A DNA stretch of 64,000 nucleotides from Spirochaetia bacterium UBA5763 (GCA_002418835.1 DIEX01000033.1:62001-126000), one strand, 5' to 3'. Positions 23,318 through 32,326 are shown, counted from the stretch's first letter. Translations and numbers: made by a program. The notes: a model not told the origin generated them from the sequence alone.

Positions 23318-24034
23318 TTAAACCTTCTCCGGATAGCGGAACTCATCTTCAGTGAGCCACGCTCCGGATAGCCAGTCCATTTTTTCATTCAGATGAAAAC
23401 TGTTTTTATATGACATGCTATTATTTTCCCGCACATAATAGCCAAGATAATAATGCCTGAGTCCTATTGACGCTGCAAAAGCCGCTTCCCTCAGGACACT
23501 GAAGGTGCCGGGGCTATAGCTGAGAAAATCATTGTGATATATAAAATAGATGCTGCTTAATGCTTCCGTTGAAACATCAAGAAAACCCACAGCAGCAAGC
23601 CTCTCCCCCACATAATATTCAGACTGCATCGAGGGGCATGACATCGTATAGAATGAGCTGTGAAAATCTTCATAGTTCGATTCCTTGGCGAACCTTTGCA
23701 TCGAATGATCCCTGTAAATCTCAAAAATTTCATCCCTGCATTCAAGATCGCGGAATTCAACCCTGATATCACTGCATTTTTTAAGAACCCTTCTCTGGCT
23801 TTTTGTCGGGGATAGCTCCTTTGTCACAAGGCGGATAGGGACGCATTCCCTGCACCCCCTGCATACAGGCTTGAAGTAATACATGCCGAATTTTCTCCAG
23901 CCGCGGGAGAGTATATAGTTCAGCTCCTCTCCGTTCACTTCTGTTGCAAAAAAATAGGAAAAACGCCATTTCCTGTCGGGCAGATAGGGGCAGTCGGATT
24001 CTTCACTGACAAAGGGTTCGCTGAGAAGTTTCAT
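23318..24034 (-). CDS. bpt: Leucyl-tRNA--protein transferase, Bpt/ATE1 type
   Basis: This 238-residue protein belongs to the bacterial aspartyl/glutamyl leucyltransferase family. CPYLPDRKWRFSYF, SRGWRKFGMYYFKPVCRGCRECVPIRL (Cys cluster), GFLDVSTEALSSIYFIYHND and LRHYYLGYYV are family signatures. Bpt adds leucine to proteins with N-terminal Asp or Glu and sends them to ClpS/ClpAP, the bacterial N-end rule. Its start overlaps the pyrE stop by 4 nt, so the two are translationally coupled. One base separates its stop from the convergent CBM gene. Confidence 0.9.
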   Translation of the reverse strand: MKLLSEPFVSEESDCPYLPDRKWRFSYFFATEVNGEELNYILSRGWRKFGMYYFKPVCRGCRECVPIRLVTKELSPTKSQRRVLKKCSDIRVEFRDLECRDEIFEIYRDHSMQRFAKESNYEDFHSSFYTMSCPSMQSEYYVGERLAAVGFLDVSTEALSSIYFIYHNDFLSYSPGTFSVLREAAFAASIGLRHYYLGYYVRENNSMSYKNSFHLNEKMDWLSGAWLTEDEFRYPEKV

Positions 24035-24705
24035 GCAACGCCGTACTTCACTCTGTACTCCTCCATCTTTGTAAGCATCGATTTATCAATACCATGCTTT
24101 TCCCTTGCCTGCTCCTCTTTAAGGAATTCCATGATATCAATAATTGTAACAATGGGGAAAAAAGATATCCCTGTGGATTCAGAGATCTCCTGTATCGCAG
24201 ATTTTTCGCCTGTACCCTTCTCCATCCTGTCAACAGAAACTATTACAGCTTCAAGTTTCGGATTTCCATTCTTCTCAAGGATCTCCATAGACTCACGCAC
24301 TGCTGTACCTGCTGTAATAACATCATCCACAAGCACAATCCTGTCTTCAGATGTAAGAGATTTACCCACAATGAGCCCCATGTCGCCATGATCTTTAGCC
24401 TCTTTCCTGTTGAATGAATAGTGTACATTGATCTTCTGTTCATGGTAAAGCGCATTTACTGTTGCTATGGCAAGAGGTATGCCCTTATATGCCGGCCCGA
24501 ATATAGCAGTAAAAGGAGTTTTCAGGTTATCAGTAATTGTGCTGGCATAGAAACTTCCGAGTTTATTTATAGACTCACCAGTATGCAGCATGCCTGTATT
24601 GAGAAAATAGGGGGAGAGCCTCCCTGATTTAAGAGTAAACTCGCCGAATTTTAAAGATTTCATCTCAAGAAGAAAATCTATGAATTCTTTTTTATAAGCC
24701 TTCAT
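24031..24705 (-). CDS. pyrE: Orotate phosphoribosyltransferase
   Basis: This 224-residue enzyme converts orotate and PRPP to OMP in pyrimidine synthesis. The PRPP motif RIVLVDDVITAGTAVRES (about 122-139) is clear. FGPAYKGIPLA and SFNRKEAKDHGD (flexible loop with the catalytic lysine) match PyrE of the E. coli length class, and FTLKSGRLSPYFLNTG is typical. AAGGTG precedes the ATG. It forms a two-gene unit with bpt. No other pyr genes are adjacent. Confidence 0.95.
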   Translation of the reverse strand: MKAYKKEFIDFLLEMKSLKFGEFTLKSGRLSPYFLNTGMLHTGESINKLGSFYASTITDNLKTPFTAIFGPAYKGIPLAIATVNALYHEQKINVHYSFNRKEAKDHGDMGLIVGKSLTSEDRIVLVDDVITAGTAVRESMEILEKNGNPKLEAVIVSVDRMEKGTGEKSAIQEISESTGISFFPIVTIIDIMEFLKEEQAREKHGIDKSMLTKMEEYRVKYGVA

Positions 24706-24968
24706 TTAAACACCTTTTTTCAAAAATTTTTACGATCATGTTATGAACAACAGCTGTTTACGAAATGATTTAAGCATTGTCATTGCGGACAAAGTGAAAT
24801 AATACTGCTTCAATCGTAAAATGCTTTAATTTAATAATTAATAACCGGATCAGGTACTGTCGAGCATTTTTCATTGAAATCCTTTATAAAATACAGCACG
24901 GGATTAAAAACAAAACAAATTATACTTGCAACAACATAAAGAAGAATAATAGATAAGAATAAGCAATT

Positions 24969-25718
24969 ATGGTTAAAATCTCAATAAACAATCTGCACAA
25001 ATCTTTCGGAGAAAACCGTGTATTAAGAGGTTTAACCCTTGATGTTTATGAAGGGGAAATTCTCTGCATAATCGGGAAAAGCGGCACCGGCAAATCAGTG
25101 ATAATGAAACATCTCGTGGGTATGATTGAACCTGATTCAGGGACAATAACTGTTGACGATGAACTCTTTACCGGAAGTGAATTTGAAACAAGAAGCAGAA
25201 TTATTTCAAAGTACGGGATTCTTTTTCAGGGTGGGGCTCTATTCGATTCAATGAATATCTATGATAATGTTGCTTTCGGCCTCAGAAGAAAAGGAATTCC
25301 GGAGGATGAAATTAAACCTGTTGTTGAACAGTCTCTTCACAACGTGGGATTAGCCGGAGCGGGCGGATTATTGCCCTCAGATCTTTCAGGCGGGATGCAG
25401 AAGCGTGCCGCCCTTGCCAGATCAATTGCTGTTAAACCGCAAATTATGATTTATGACGAACCCACAACAGGGGTTGACCCAATTACAGGGGGCGCTGTTG
25501 ACAGACTGATAAAAGAGATGAAAAATATTTACGGCATAACTTCAATTGTTGTTACACATGATATGAAATCAGCATACAGAATCGCTGACAGGATTGCGAT
25601 GCTTTATGAAGGCACAATCATTGAAACAGGAAAGCCCGATAAGATTAAAAACAGCATCAATCCCTTCGTAAGACAGTTTATTGAAGGTACAGTACACGGA
25701 CCAATTAAAGTAATTTAA
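24969..25718 (+). CDS. MlaF-like ABC transporter ATP-binding protein
   Basis: This 249-residue ATPase has Walker A IIGKSGTGKSVIMKHL, Q-loop ILFQGGALFDSMNIYDNVAF, signature LSGGMQKRAALAR, Walker B IMIYDEPTTGVDP and the switch histidine VVTHDM. FQGGALFDSMNIYDN and GGMQKR are typical of MlaF/Ttg2A/MCE-type ATPases that move phospholipids between membranes. The usual partners (MlaE permease, MlaD MCE protein) are not adjacent, so it must assemble with subunits encoded elsewhere. The ribosome-binding site is weak. The 263-nt upstream gap shows nothing else notable. Confidence 0.88.
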   Translation: MVKISINNLHKSFGENRVLRGLTLDVYEGEILCIIGKSGTGKSVIMKHLVGMIEPDSGTITVDDELFTGSEFETRSRIISKYGILFQGGALFDSMNIYDNVAFGLRRKGIPEDEIKPVVEQSLHNVGLAGAGGLLPSDLSGGMQKRAALARSIAVKPQIMIYDEPTTGVDPITGGAVDRLIKEMKNIYGITSIVVTHDMKSAYRIADRIAMLYEGTIIETGKPDKIKNSINPFVRQFIEGTVHGPIKVI

Positions 25719-25821
25719 AATATTTGTATAACTTCCTCTTATTCCGCCGATATTTTATTGACAAAGTTAAAATTTTTATAATCTGTATAATATAACTTAA
25801 GTTAAAACAAGGGGTAAATGT

Positions 25822-26970
25822 ATGGAATCATATAGTCATGATACAGGAAGTTTTACCGGCAAAGGGGGCGTCGAAATCTTTTTTCAGAAATGGCTTGTTG
25901 AAAAAGCCAGAGCTGTACTCATTATTGCACATGGACTGGGTGAGCACTCAGGCAGATACGGAAATCTTTTAAACAGTATTGCAGGCAAAAAGATCTCTGT
26001 TTTTGCAATTGATCACCGGGGCCACGGGAAATCTGACGGCAAAAGAGGCCACGTGGATTCATTCATGGATTATGTTTATGATCTTAAGCTGTTTATTGAA
26101 TTTATAAAAGAGGAAAATCGCGGACTTCCCATTATTCTTCTCGGTCACAGTATGGGCGGAGTAATAGCAGCAAGATATTCTATGACATATCCTGACGATG
26201 TTTCCCTGATTGTTATGTCATCTCCTGGACTTGCCCCTGCGTTTAAAGTTCCGGAATGGAAAAAAAGCCTCGCATCATTTTTCTCATCAAGAATAGGATC
26301 ACTCTCATTCCCTAATGGTTTAAGTGCTGAAGGCATTTCACATGACAAAGAAGTAGTTACCGCTTACGAAAATGACCCGATGGTTCATGACAGGGTCTCT
26401 GCCAGATGGACTGTGGAATTCATTAGAGCAACTGAAGAATGCATGGCAAACGCAAAAAGCATAAGAAAACCTTTACTCATGCTTCACGGCAAAGGCGACA
26501 GTATCGCTGATTATAAAGCAACAGAAGAATTTTACAATTCAGTATCATCAGTAAATAAAAAGCTCTACCTTTACGAAGGGCTCTATCATGAAACAATGAA
26601 TGAAACAGCAGAAGAGCGTGAAAAAGTTTTACGGGACATAACAGGATGGATTATCAAGAATCTCGAAGGCGCCCCAAAAGCTGCTGAAAAAAAACAGCCA
26701 GCCGCAAAAACTAAACCCGCAGCAAAAAAAGCTGCGCCAAAAGCTAAACCTGCTGCTAAAAAGGCCGCACCTAAAACTAAATCCGCTGTTAAAAAAGCAG
26801 CAGTGAAAAAAGCAGCTCCTAAAGCCAAACCTGCTGTTAAAAAAGCTGCGCCCAAGACTAAAGCATCTATCAAAAAAACAGCTGTGAAAAAACCGGCAGT
26901 AAAGAAACCTGCGCCTAAAGCCAAACCTACTGCTAAAAAGACAGTGAAGAAAAAACCTGTAAAAAAATAA
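25822..26970 (+). CDS. Alpha/beta hydrolase (monoacylglycerol-lipase type) with lysine/alanine/proline-rich tail
   Basis: This protein has 382 residues. The first 280 form a serine hydrolase close to monoacylglycerol lipases: AHGLGEHSGRY (oxyanion region), DHRGHGKSDG, nucleophile Ser in LGHSMGG, Asp in HGKGDSIADY and His in GLYHETMNE. From about 283 to the end the chain is a low-complexity tail of KPAAKKAAPKAK-like units with about 50 lysines, as in histone H1-like or HU-tail domains. There is no signal peptide. The tail could bind nucleic acid or acidic polymers. AAGGGG precedes the ATG and a strong terminator follows. Confidence 0.87.
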   Translation: MESYSHDTGSFTGKGGVEIFFQKWLVEKARAVLIIAHGLGEHSGRYGNLLNSIAGKKISVFAIDHRGHGKSDGKRGHVDSFMDYVYDLKLFIEFIKEENRGLPIILLGHSMGGVIAARYSMTYPDDVSLIVMSSPGLAPAFKVPEWKKSLASFFSSRIGSLSFPNGLSAEGISHDKEVVTAYENDPMVHDRVSARWTVEFIRATEECMANAKSIRKPLLMLHGKGDSIADYKATEEFYNSVSSVNKKLYLYEGLYHETMNETAEEREKVLRDITGWIIKNLEGAPKAAEKKQPAAKTKPAAKKAAPKAKPAAKKAAPKTKSAVKKAAVKKAAPKAKPAVKKAAPKTKASIKKTAVKKPAVKKPAPKAKPTAKKTVKKKPVKK

Positions 26971-26993
26971 AATATACTTACATCAGCCGACAG

Positions 26994-27026
26994 AAAAAGA
27001 CCGCATCATAGCGGTCTTTTTCTTTA
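26994..27026. terminator. Strong intrinsic terminator after the lipase gene
   Basis: AAAAAGACCGC-atcata-GCGGTCTTTTTCTTT: an 11-bp perfect stem with A and T flanks, able to work in both directions. It isolates the lipase gene from amtB. Confidence 0.92.
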
Positions 27027-27225
27027 CCTCCGTGTGTCTCCAATGTTAAAATTTAATACAGATGTAACAATCAGGCGTTATGTGTTATGCGAACATTTAA
27101 CCTGATAGTATTTTCTGTTACGTCGTCGTTAAATATTCCCCGTATAACAGTCTGCAAATTATGAGAGCTTGACTATCCTGTTTAAACGGAATAAATCATC
27201 ATATAAAATATTCTGGAGGATTAAT

Positions 27226-28443
27226 ATGATTAATGGTGCAGATACGGCCTGGGTCATTGTTGCAACAGCCCTGGTGATGCTGATGACTCCGACTCTTGCC
27301 TTTTTTTACGGCGGACTTGTCCGTAAAAAAAATATCCTGTCTATACTGATGCAGTGCATGGTTATACTTGCTGTCATTTCAATACAATGGATTCTTTTCG
27401 GATACAGCCTCGCTTTCGGGCCTGACAAAGGAGGAGTAATCGGAGGATACGAATGGTTCTTTCTTAAAAACGTAGGTCTACAGCCTCTTGAAGGGCAGAC
27501 CATTCCCCATCAGCTTTTTGTATGTTTCCAGATGATGTTTGCCGTAATTACTCCGGCACTTATGGTAGGGGCTTTTGCTGAAAGGATAAAATTTACAGGT
27601 TTTCTTTTCTTCATAATACTCTGGTCGACCTTTATCTATGATCCAATGGCACACTGGGTATGGGCCCCCGGCGGATGGCTCTTTGATAAAGGGGTGCTTG
27701 ATTTTGCCGGTGGAACAGTTATCCATATAACAGCAGGTATATCGGCTCTTGTGATGTCATTAATGATTGGAAAAAGAAATGGCGGAGCGTCATCGCCATC
27801 TCCTCACAATCTCCCCTTTGCAGTTCTTGGCGCCGGATTTCTCTGGTTCGGATGGTTCGGATTCAATGCCGGGAGTGCTCTTGCTGTGAAGGAGCAGACT
27901 GTTTCTGCTTTTATCAATACAAATACTGCAGCCGCAGCAGCAGTTTTAATATGGATGCTTCTGGACTGGTTTATACATAAAACCCCCACAGTCCTGGGTG
28001 TAATAACCGGTGCCGTCGCCGGGCTTGTAGCCATAACGCCGGCCGCAGGTTTTGTAACTCCCATGGCTTCAATTGCTATTGGTGCAGGGGGTAGCCTGCT
28101 CGGTTTTATATTTGTCACTTACGTTAAGAAAAAATGCGGATACGATGATACTCTTGATGTTTTCGGTGTACACGGCATGGCTGGGATATGGGGTGCTCTT
28201 GCAACAGGTCTTTTCGCAGTAAAAGAGATCGGAGGCACAGACGGGCTTTTTAACGGGAATCCTTCACAGCTTCCGGTTCAGGCTCTGAGCGTAGCTGTTG
28301 CAGTAGTTTTTGCAGCAGCAGGGACATTCATACTGTTTAAAATAACCGATTTTCTCATAGGAATGAGAGTAGAATCACGGGATGAAAAAATCGGTTTAGA
28401 CCTCAGTCAGCACCATGAAGCCGGCTATACACTGATGGATTAG
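27226..28443 (+). CDS. amtB: Ammonium transporter
   Basis: This 405-residue inner-membrane protein has about eleven membrane segments. Family marks are MLMTPTLAFFYGGLVRKKN, the pore region FAFxER-like VGAFAERIKF, DPMAHWVWAPGGWL (twin-His first half), FLWFGWFGFNAGSAL and DVFGVHGMAGIWGALATGLF (second pore His). The ATG at 27226 follows GGAGGATTAAT; a frame opening 57 nt upstream has no ribosome-binding site. glnK follows 16 nt later with an almost identical translation signal, the standard AmtB-GlnK pair. I see no sigma-54 motif upstream, unlike many amtB operons. Confidence 0.96.
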   Translation: MINGADTAWVIVATALVMLMTPTLAFFYGGLVRKKNILSILMQCMVILAVISIQWILFGYSLAFGPDKGGVIGGYEWFFLKNVGLQPLEGQTIPHQLFVCFQMMFAVITPALMVGAFAERIKFTGFLFFIILWSTFIYDPMAHWVWAPGGWLFDKGVLDFAGGTVIHITAGISALVMSLMIGKRNGGASSPSPHNLPFAVLGAGFLWFGWFGFNAGSALAVKEQTVSAFINTNTAAAAAVLIWMLLDWFIHKTPTVLGVITGAVAGLVAITPAAGFVTPMASIAIGAGGSLLGFIFVTYVKKKCGYDDTLDVFGVHGMAGIWGALATGLFAVKEIGGTDGLFNGNPSQLPVQALSVAVAVVFAAAGTFILFKITDFLIGMRVESRDEKIGLDLSQHHEAGYTLMD

Positions 28444-28459
28444 GGAATGGAGGATTAAT

Positions 28460-28801
28460 ATGAAATATATAATAGCAATTATACGGCCTCACCGTCTCCT
28501 TGAAGTTAAGCACGAACTCGAAAAAAATGAAATTCACCTCATGACAGTGAGCGACGTCCTGGGATGCGGCAGACAAAAAGGAGTTACTGAAGTCTATAGA
28601 GGGGTTACTGAAGTTGACAATCTTCTCAGGAAAACAAAAATCGAAATCGCTGTTAACGACGAATACCTTGATGCTGCAATAAATGCCATAATGAAAGCAG
28701 CACCGGAGAAGGAGGTCGGTGACGGAAAAATATTTGTTTTCGACCTCCAGGAATGTTTAAGAATCCGCACGGGGGAGAAGGGGAACCTCGCAATAGGCTG
28801 A
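28460..28801 (+). CDS. glnK: PII nitrogen-regulatory protein
   Basis: This 113-residue signalling protein senses 2-oxoglutarate and ATP/ADP and plugs AmtB when ammonium is high. The T-loop GRQKGVTEVYRGVTEVDNLL contains the modifiable tyrosine in EVYRG. KIEIAVNDEYLDAAINAIM and VGDGKIFVFDLQECLRIRTGE (B and C loops) match the family. Gly-Cys-Gly just before the T-loop and Val instead of His after KG set it slightly apart from enterobacterial GlnK. It is co-transcribed with amtB and closed by a bidirectional hairpin. Confidence 0.96.
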   Translation: MKYIIAIIRPHRLLEVKHELEKNEIHLMTVSDVLGCGRQKGVTEVYRGVTEVDNLLRKTKIEIAVNDEYLDAAINAIMKAAPEKEVGDGKIFVFDLQECLRIRTGEKGNLAIG

Positions 28802-28819
28802 TCTCTTTTGCATAATTAA

Positions 28820-28850
28820 AAAGGGGCTCGAATCTACCGGCCCCTTTTAT
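28820..28850. terminator. Bidirectional terminator between glnK and the pseudouridine synthase gene
   Basis: AAAGGGGC (28820-28827) pairs with GCCCCTTT (28840-28847), flanked by A-run and T-run. The 3' end of the minus-strand gene (stop at 28834) lies in the hairpin loop. Confidence 0.9.
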
Positions 28851-29610
28851 TTATATCTTCCTTTTTTGGACTCTCTGCCCTGCCCGGCCCTGTACTCTTC
28901 CAGAGCTGCTTAACCTCGGATTCTTTTAAAAGCCTGTACTCACCCCTGTTTAATCTCCCGAGAGAGATGGGGCCGTAGGAAATTCTTTTAAGCTTAACCA
29001 CCTTATACCCGAGATTTTTAAACGAATATCTTATCTGTCTCTTCTTCCCTTCACTGATAACCATTCTTACAGTGTATCCTGTTTTACCAAGGACTGTAAC
29101 AGTTGCAGCCCCTGTCTTTACTTTAATCTGGTGTACAAAATAACCTTTTTCAATTCGAAGCCTGTCGATCTCCTGTATCGGCCGGTCAAGGTCCACAACA
29201 TACTCTTTCTGAACCTTGAAAGATGGTCTTGTGAGCCTGTAAGCCAGATCTCCGTCATTGGTAAAGATAAGGAGACCCTCTGTATCCATATCAAGCCTAC
29301 CCACAGGCATTACTCCGGCATTAGCATATCTTTCCGGAATAAGTTCCATTACTGTAGCCCGCCCTTTTTCATCCATGAGAGTGGTAACGTACCCCCTTGG
29401 CTTGTTCAGTATCAGGTAAAATTTTTTATCAATAGGATTCAGCAGTTCCCCGTTGCAGCTTACCCTGTCAGTTTCAGAATCTATAATAGTAGCAAGATTC
29501 GTCACTACAGAGCCGTTTATCTGAACAGTCCCTGCCACTATAAGCTCTTCAACCTTTCTTCGGGAACCAAGGCTGCAGAGTGTAAGATATTTATTCAGTC
29601 TAACCTTCAT
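28834..29610 (-). CDS. RsuA/RluB-family pseudouridine synthase
   Basis: This 258-residue enzyme isomerises a uridine in rRNA. An S4 RNA-binding domain (KVRLNKYLTLCSLGSRRKVEELI, first 45 residues) precedes the catalytic domain, which carries GVMPVGRLDMDTEGLLIFTNDGDLA with the catalytic Asp in GRLD. GKKRQIRYSFKNLGYKVVKLKRISYGPISLG completes the family pattern. I start at 29610 because AGG lies just upstream and the S4 domain begins there. RluB (23S rRNA) is the likeliest subtype, but RsuA/RluE/RluF cannot be excluded. It overlaps the end of the upstream lipoprotein gene by 11 nt. Confidence 0.88.
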   Translation of the reverse strand: MKVRLNKYLTLCSLGSRRKVEELIVAGTVQINGSVVTNLATIIDSETDRVSCNGELLNPIDKKFYLILNKPRGYVTTLMDEKGRATVMELIPERYANAGVMPVGRLDMDTEGLLIFTNDGDLAYRLTRPSFKVQKEYVVDLDRPIQEIDRLRIEKGYFVHQIKVKTGAATVTVLGKTGYTVRMVISEGKKRQIRYSFKNLGYKVVKLKRISYGPISLGRLNRGEYRLLKESEVKQLWKSTGPGRAESPKKEDINKRGR

Positions 29611-30352
29611 TTTCCTGCTTCTTAGTTTCGGATTCATCCTGTTTATCCTCTTTCATTACATCATCATCGGACTCAGGATTTGTGTTAATCATTTTAAACT
29701 TTATCTCATCTTTTTCGGAATCATTAAAAAGTGTGTATATTTCACCCCTCTTCACGTAACTCAGATTTCCAGTGAAAGATGTCTCACCGAGAAATATAAT
29801 CTGATTATTATTGAAATCAAAATTATAATTCCCTTCAAGCTTCTTTGATGCTCCTTTAATATAAGACCTGTACTTACCGTCTTTATATATTTCAAGACAA
29901 TGGTTAGTGAAATCATTAAACCTGTTAACGCTCCACCACTTTCCATGCAGAGCGCTGCCGAGCTCCTCTGTCTCCTTTTCCCAGAACTGGCTGAGATAGG
30001 ACTCCACATTCCCCCTGTTTGAATCATCGAGAATGGTTATATTCACGCCGTAGATCCACCCTGCGACTCCGTTTGCAAGCCGTACTTTATACCAGTAGTT
30101 TTTACTGTTCCCTATATTCTTCTCTTCGCTGGATCTTTCAAGAACTTCCGCCACCTCCCCTTTTTTCAGCAGCGCTACCCTGGAGGAGAAGATAAGAGGA
30201 TCAATTCTCATAGCAGTATTGGGAGTTATAATTACCGCAACAGGTTTCCCTTCTGAATTTTCAGGAATTGCCGGTATTTCACTCTTTTTACCGCCGCATG
30301 AAATATGAATTATTATCAGCAAAAAGACGATTATTATTGATACTTTCTTCAT
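29600..30352 (-). CDS. SH3-domain lipoprotein of unknown function
   Basis: This 250-residue protein has a short signal peptide ending in the lipobox IHISC (Cys19), predicting an envelope lipoprotein. A bacterial SH3 domain follows at about 38-110 (TPNTAMRIDPLIFSSRVALLKKGEVAEVL to GVAGWIYGVNITIL), a fold often used to bind cell-wall peptides. A second beta-rich region (HGKWWSVNRFNDFTNHCLEIYKDGKYRSYI) resembles lipocalin-like stress domains. The last 25 residues are acidic and repetitive. It is probably co-transcribed with the pseudouridine synthase gene. Confidence 0.78.
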   Translation of the reverse strand: MKKVSIIIVFLLIIIHISCGGKKSEIPAIPENSEGKPVAVIITPNTAMRIDPLIFSSRVALLKKGEVAEVLERSSEEKNIGNSKNYWYKVRLANGVAGWIYGVNITILDDSNRGNVESYLSQFWEKETEELGSALHGKWWSVNRFNDFTNHCLEIYKDGKYRSYIKGASKKLEGNYNFDFNNNQIIFLGETSFTGNLSYVKRGEIYTLFNDSEKDEIKFKMINTNPESDDDVMKEDKQDESETKKQENEG

Positions 30353-30594
30353 TTTAATTTCCGTATATATATTGTTAGTAAATTCCCGGATTACAGCAAA
30401 TTACAAAACTTTTCATTGATATTTAAACCGGCAGGGATGTTGTCAATTAAAATCCTTCTTTTATATCATAAGACACTCCTGCCAAAAATATCTTGACTTA
30501 AGTGCCTGATAATCTAAATTTTATATTTAATATCATAAATCTATATTACTATCCTTTTATTATTCTCAAAACCAATCGTTAAAGGTTCAGCTTA

Positions 30595-31191
30595 ATGAAA
30601 ATCAGAGATCTTTTTAAAGATAACGTTCTTACTATATCAAACTTTCTGACGCTTCTGCGGATTGCGGCACTCCCCTTTATAGTCTATTATATGAATCTGG
30701 AAAGTACTACCGGGGATCGCAGATATGCCTTTTACGTGCTTGGCTTTTTCATTATTGTAATATTTTCAGATTTCTTTGACGGACTCCTTGCGCGCTCATT
30801 TAATCAGGTTTCAAAATTAGGCCAGTTTCTGGATCCTGTGGCGGATAAAATCTGCCTGATAACAGTGGGGAGCTCACTTATTCTTTACAAAGGGCTGCCA
30901 TTATGGATATTTGCTGTAATTATCGCCAGGGAGATTTTTGTTGTTGTATCAGCGGTTCTTCTCTTTTACAGAAAAGATGTGGAAGTCGAACCCAATATCT
31001 TCGGAAAACTTGGAGTAGCCTTCATGTCATTGACTGCTGTCTTATATTTTATCTCCTGCAACTACAGATTTTTCGGAATACTCGGTGTAAAAGAACTCTC
31101 ATCTTACCTGACTCTTATATTCTATATAACAGGCTCTGTCCTATATGTTAAAACATATTCGGTTTACTGCACAGGCCGGGAAAAAATTTAA
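30595..31191 (+). CDS. pgsA: CDP-alcohol phosphatidyltransferase (phosphatidylglycerophosphate synthase type)
   Basis: This 198-residue inner-membrane enzyme has the CDP-alcohol motif D-G-x2-A-R-x8-G-x3-D-x3-D, visible as FDGLLARSFNQVSKLGQFLD followed by PVADK. Five or six hydrophobic segments surround it, and SNFLTLLRIAALPFIVYY at the N terminus is typical of PgsA. It would make phosphatidylglycerol phosphate from CDP-diacylglycerol and glycerol-3-phosphate. The C terminus overlaps the next gene by 47 nt, an unusually long overlap. The alcohol substrate is inferred from family resemblance. Confidence 0.88.
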   Translation: MKIRDLFKDNVLTISNFLTLLRIAALPFIVYYMNLESTTGDRRYAFYVLGFFIIVIFSDFFDGLLARSFNQVSKLGQFLDPVADKICLITVGSSLILYKGLPLWIFAVIIAREIFVVVSAVLLFYRKDVEVEPNIFGKLGVAFMSLTAVLYFISCNYRFFGILGVKELSSYLTLIFYITGSVLYVKTYSVYCTGREKI

Positions 31192-32326
31192 TCTTGCTGC
31201 TGTTCTGATTCTGCTGCTCTCCTTTACTGGTGCCGCAGCGGACAGAAGCATACAGGTGGAGAAAATTAATGGGCTCCAGTATGTATCACTGCACAGACTT
31301 ATAAATACTCTCGGAATTGAAAGCAGTTTTGATCCCGTGTTCCAGAAAGGCCGGCTTTACCACAAAAGCCATTACCTTGTTTATAAAACTGGATACGCAA
31401 GCATCATAATCGACAACAGACTCATTAATGAATCATACCCTGTAATCAGGATGAACGGCGGTATTTATATCCCCAAAGGAACTGCCCTTTTAATTGCCGG
31501 AACATTTTTCAACAGTATGATAATAACAGAAAAAAGCGGCAGAATAATATTCTCCGACGCACCGGCCCCTGAAATAAAGAAAGAAAAGATTACGCTCCAT
31601 GATAAAAAAGGCAAAATCGCTTTTATAATTCTCGATCCCGGTCACGGAGGGAAGGATCCCGGTGCAATTGGTAAAGGGGGATTAAAAGAGAAAACAATCA
31701 ATCTCCAGGTGGCAAAAAAAATTGAAAGGATACTGAAAAAAGACCTTACAGGATTAAAAATTAAGCTGACCAGAAATAACGATCGCTTTATTGAACTTGC
31801 AGAAAGAGCTGAAATAGCCAACAGGGAACTCAGGAAGGATGTGAACGGCATGTTTGTAAGCATTCATGTCAATGCATCTATAAGCAGCAGTATTTCAGGA
31901 TTTGAAACCTATTTTTTATCACAGAACCCGACAAATGAAGAAGCAAGAAAAACAGCAACTCTTGAGAACAATGTTATTGTACTTGAGAATAACGGAAAAG
32001 GAAAAAACAGATATAACGACCTTGAATACATGGAAGCACTGATGCTTACCACGCAGATTCAGAAAGAGAGTTCCATACTGGCGGATCTGATCCAGAACAG
32101 CCTTGACAGAAAAATTACCGAATTTAAATCAAGAGGTGTGCATAAAGCTGACTTTTATGTATTGAGGGGGGCACTTATGCCCGCTGTACTTGTCGAAATC
32201 GGTTTTATTACACATAAGAAAGAGGCTTCATACCTGAAGAAGGATCCCTACCAGGAAAAAATTGCTGAAGGTATAAGTAACGGTATTTTAAAATTTATTG
32301 ATGAGTATAATAAAATGATTGAATAG
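31145..32326 (+). CDS. N-acetylmuramoyl-L-alanine amidase (Amidase_3)
   Basis: This 393-residue exported enzyme cuts the amide bond between N-acetylmuramic acid and L-alanine in peptidoglycan. After a signal peptide (FNLAAVLILLLSFTGAAA) comes a domain of about 100 residues resembling the copper-amine-oxidase-N/substrate-binding fold. The catalytic domain starts at about 160: FIILDPGHGGKDPGAIG (zinc His), then ELAERAEIANR, MFVSIHVNAS (zinc His) and VLVEIGFITHKKEASYL (catalytic Glu). Start choice is uncertain because it lies inside pgsA and its ribosome-binding site is weak. It forms a cluster with pgsA and the GerMN-like gene. Confidence 0.92.
   Translation: MLKHIRFTAQAGKKFNLAAVLILLLSFTGAAADRSIQVEKINGLQYVSLHRLINTLGIESSFDPVFQKGRLYHKSHYLVYKTGYASIIIDNRLINESYPVIRMNGGIYIPKGTALLIAGTFFNSMIITEKSGRIIFSDAPAPEIKKEKITLHDKKGKIAFIILDPGHGGKDPGAIGKGGLKEKTINLQVAKKIERILKKDLTGLKIKLTRNNDRFIELAERAEIANRELRKDVNGMFVSIHVNASISSSISGFETYFLSQNPTNEEARKTATLENNVIVLENNGKGKNRYNDLEYMEALMLTTQIQKESSILADLIQNSLDRKITEFKSRGVHKADFYVLRGALMPAVLVEIGFITHKKEASYLKKDPYQEKIAEGISNGILKFIDEYNKMIE

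Noticed and set aside
25758..25791. TTGACA and TATAAT upstream of the lipase gene
   Set aside because: The boxes are 22 nt apart, too far for one sigma-70 promoter; an intermediate TATAAT is too close. A promoter is likely here but cannot be placed.
26665..26970. Repetitive DNA that could be taken for a tandem repeat or CRISPR
   Set aside because: It is the coding sequence of the Lys/Ala/Pro-rich tail; units are irregular and in frame, without unique spacers.
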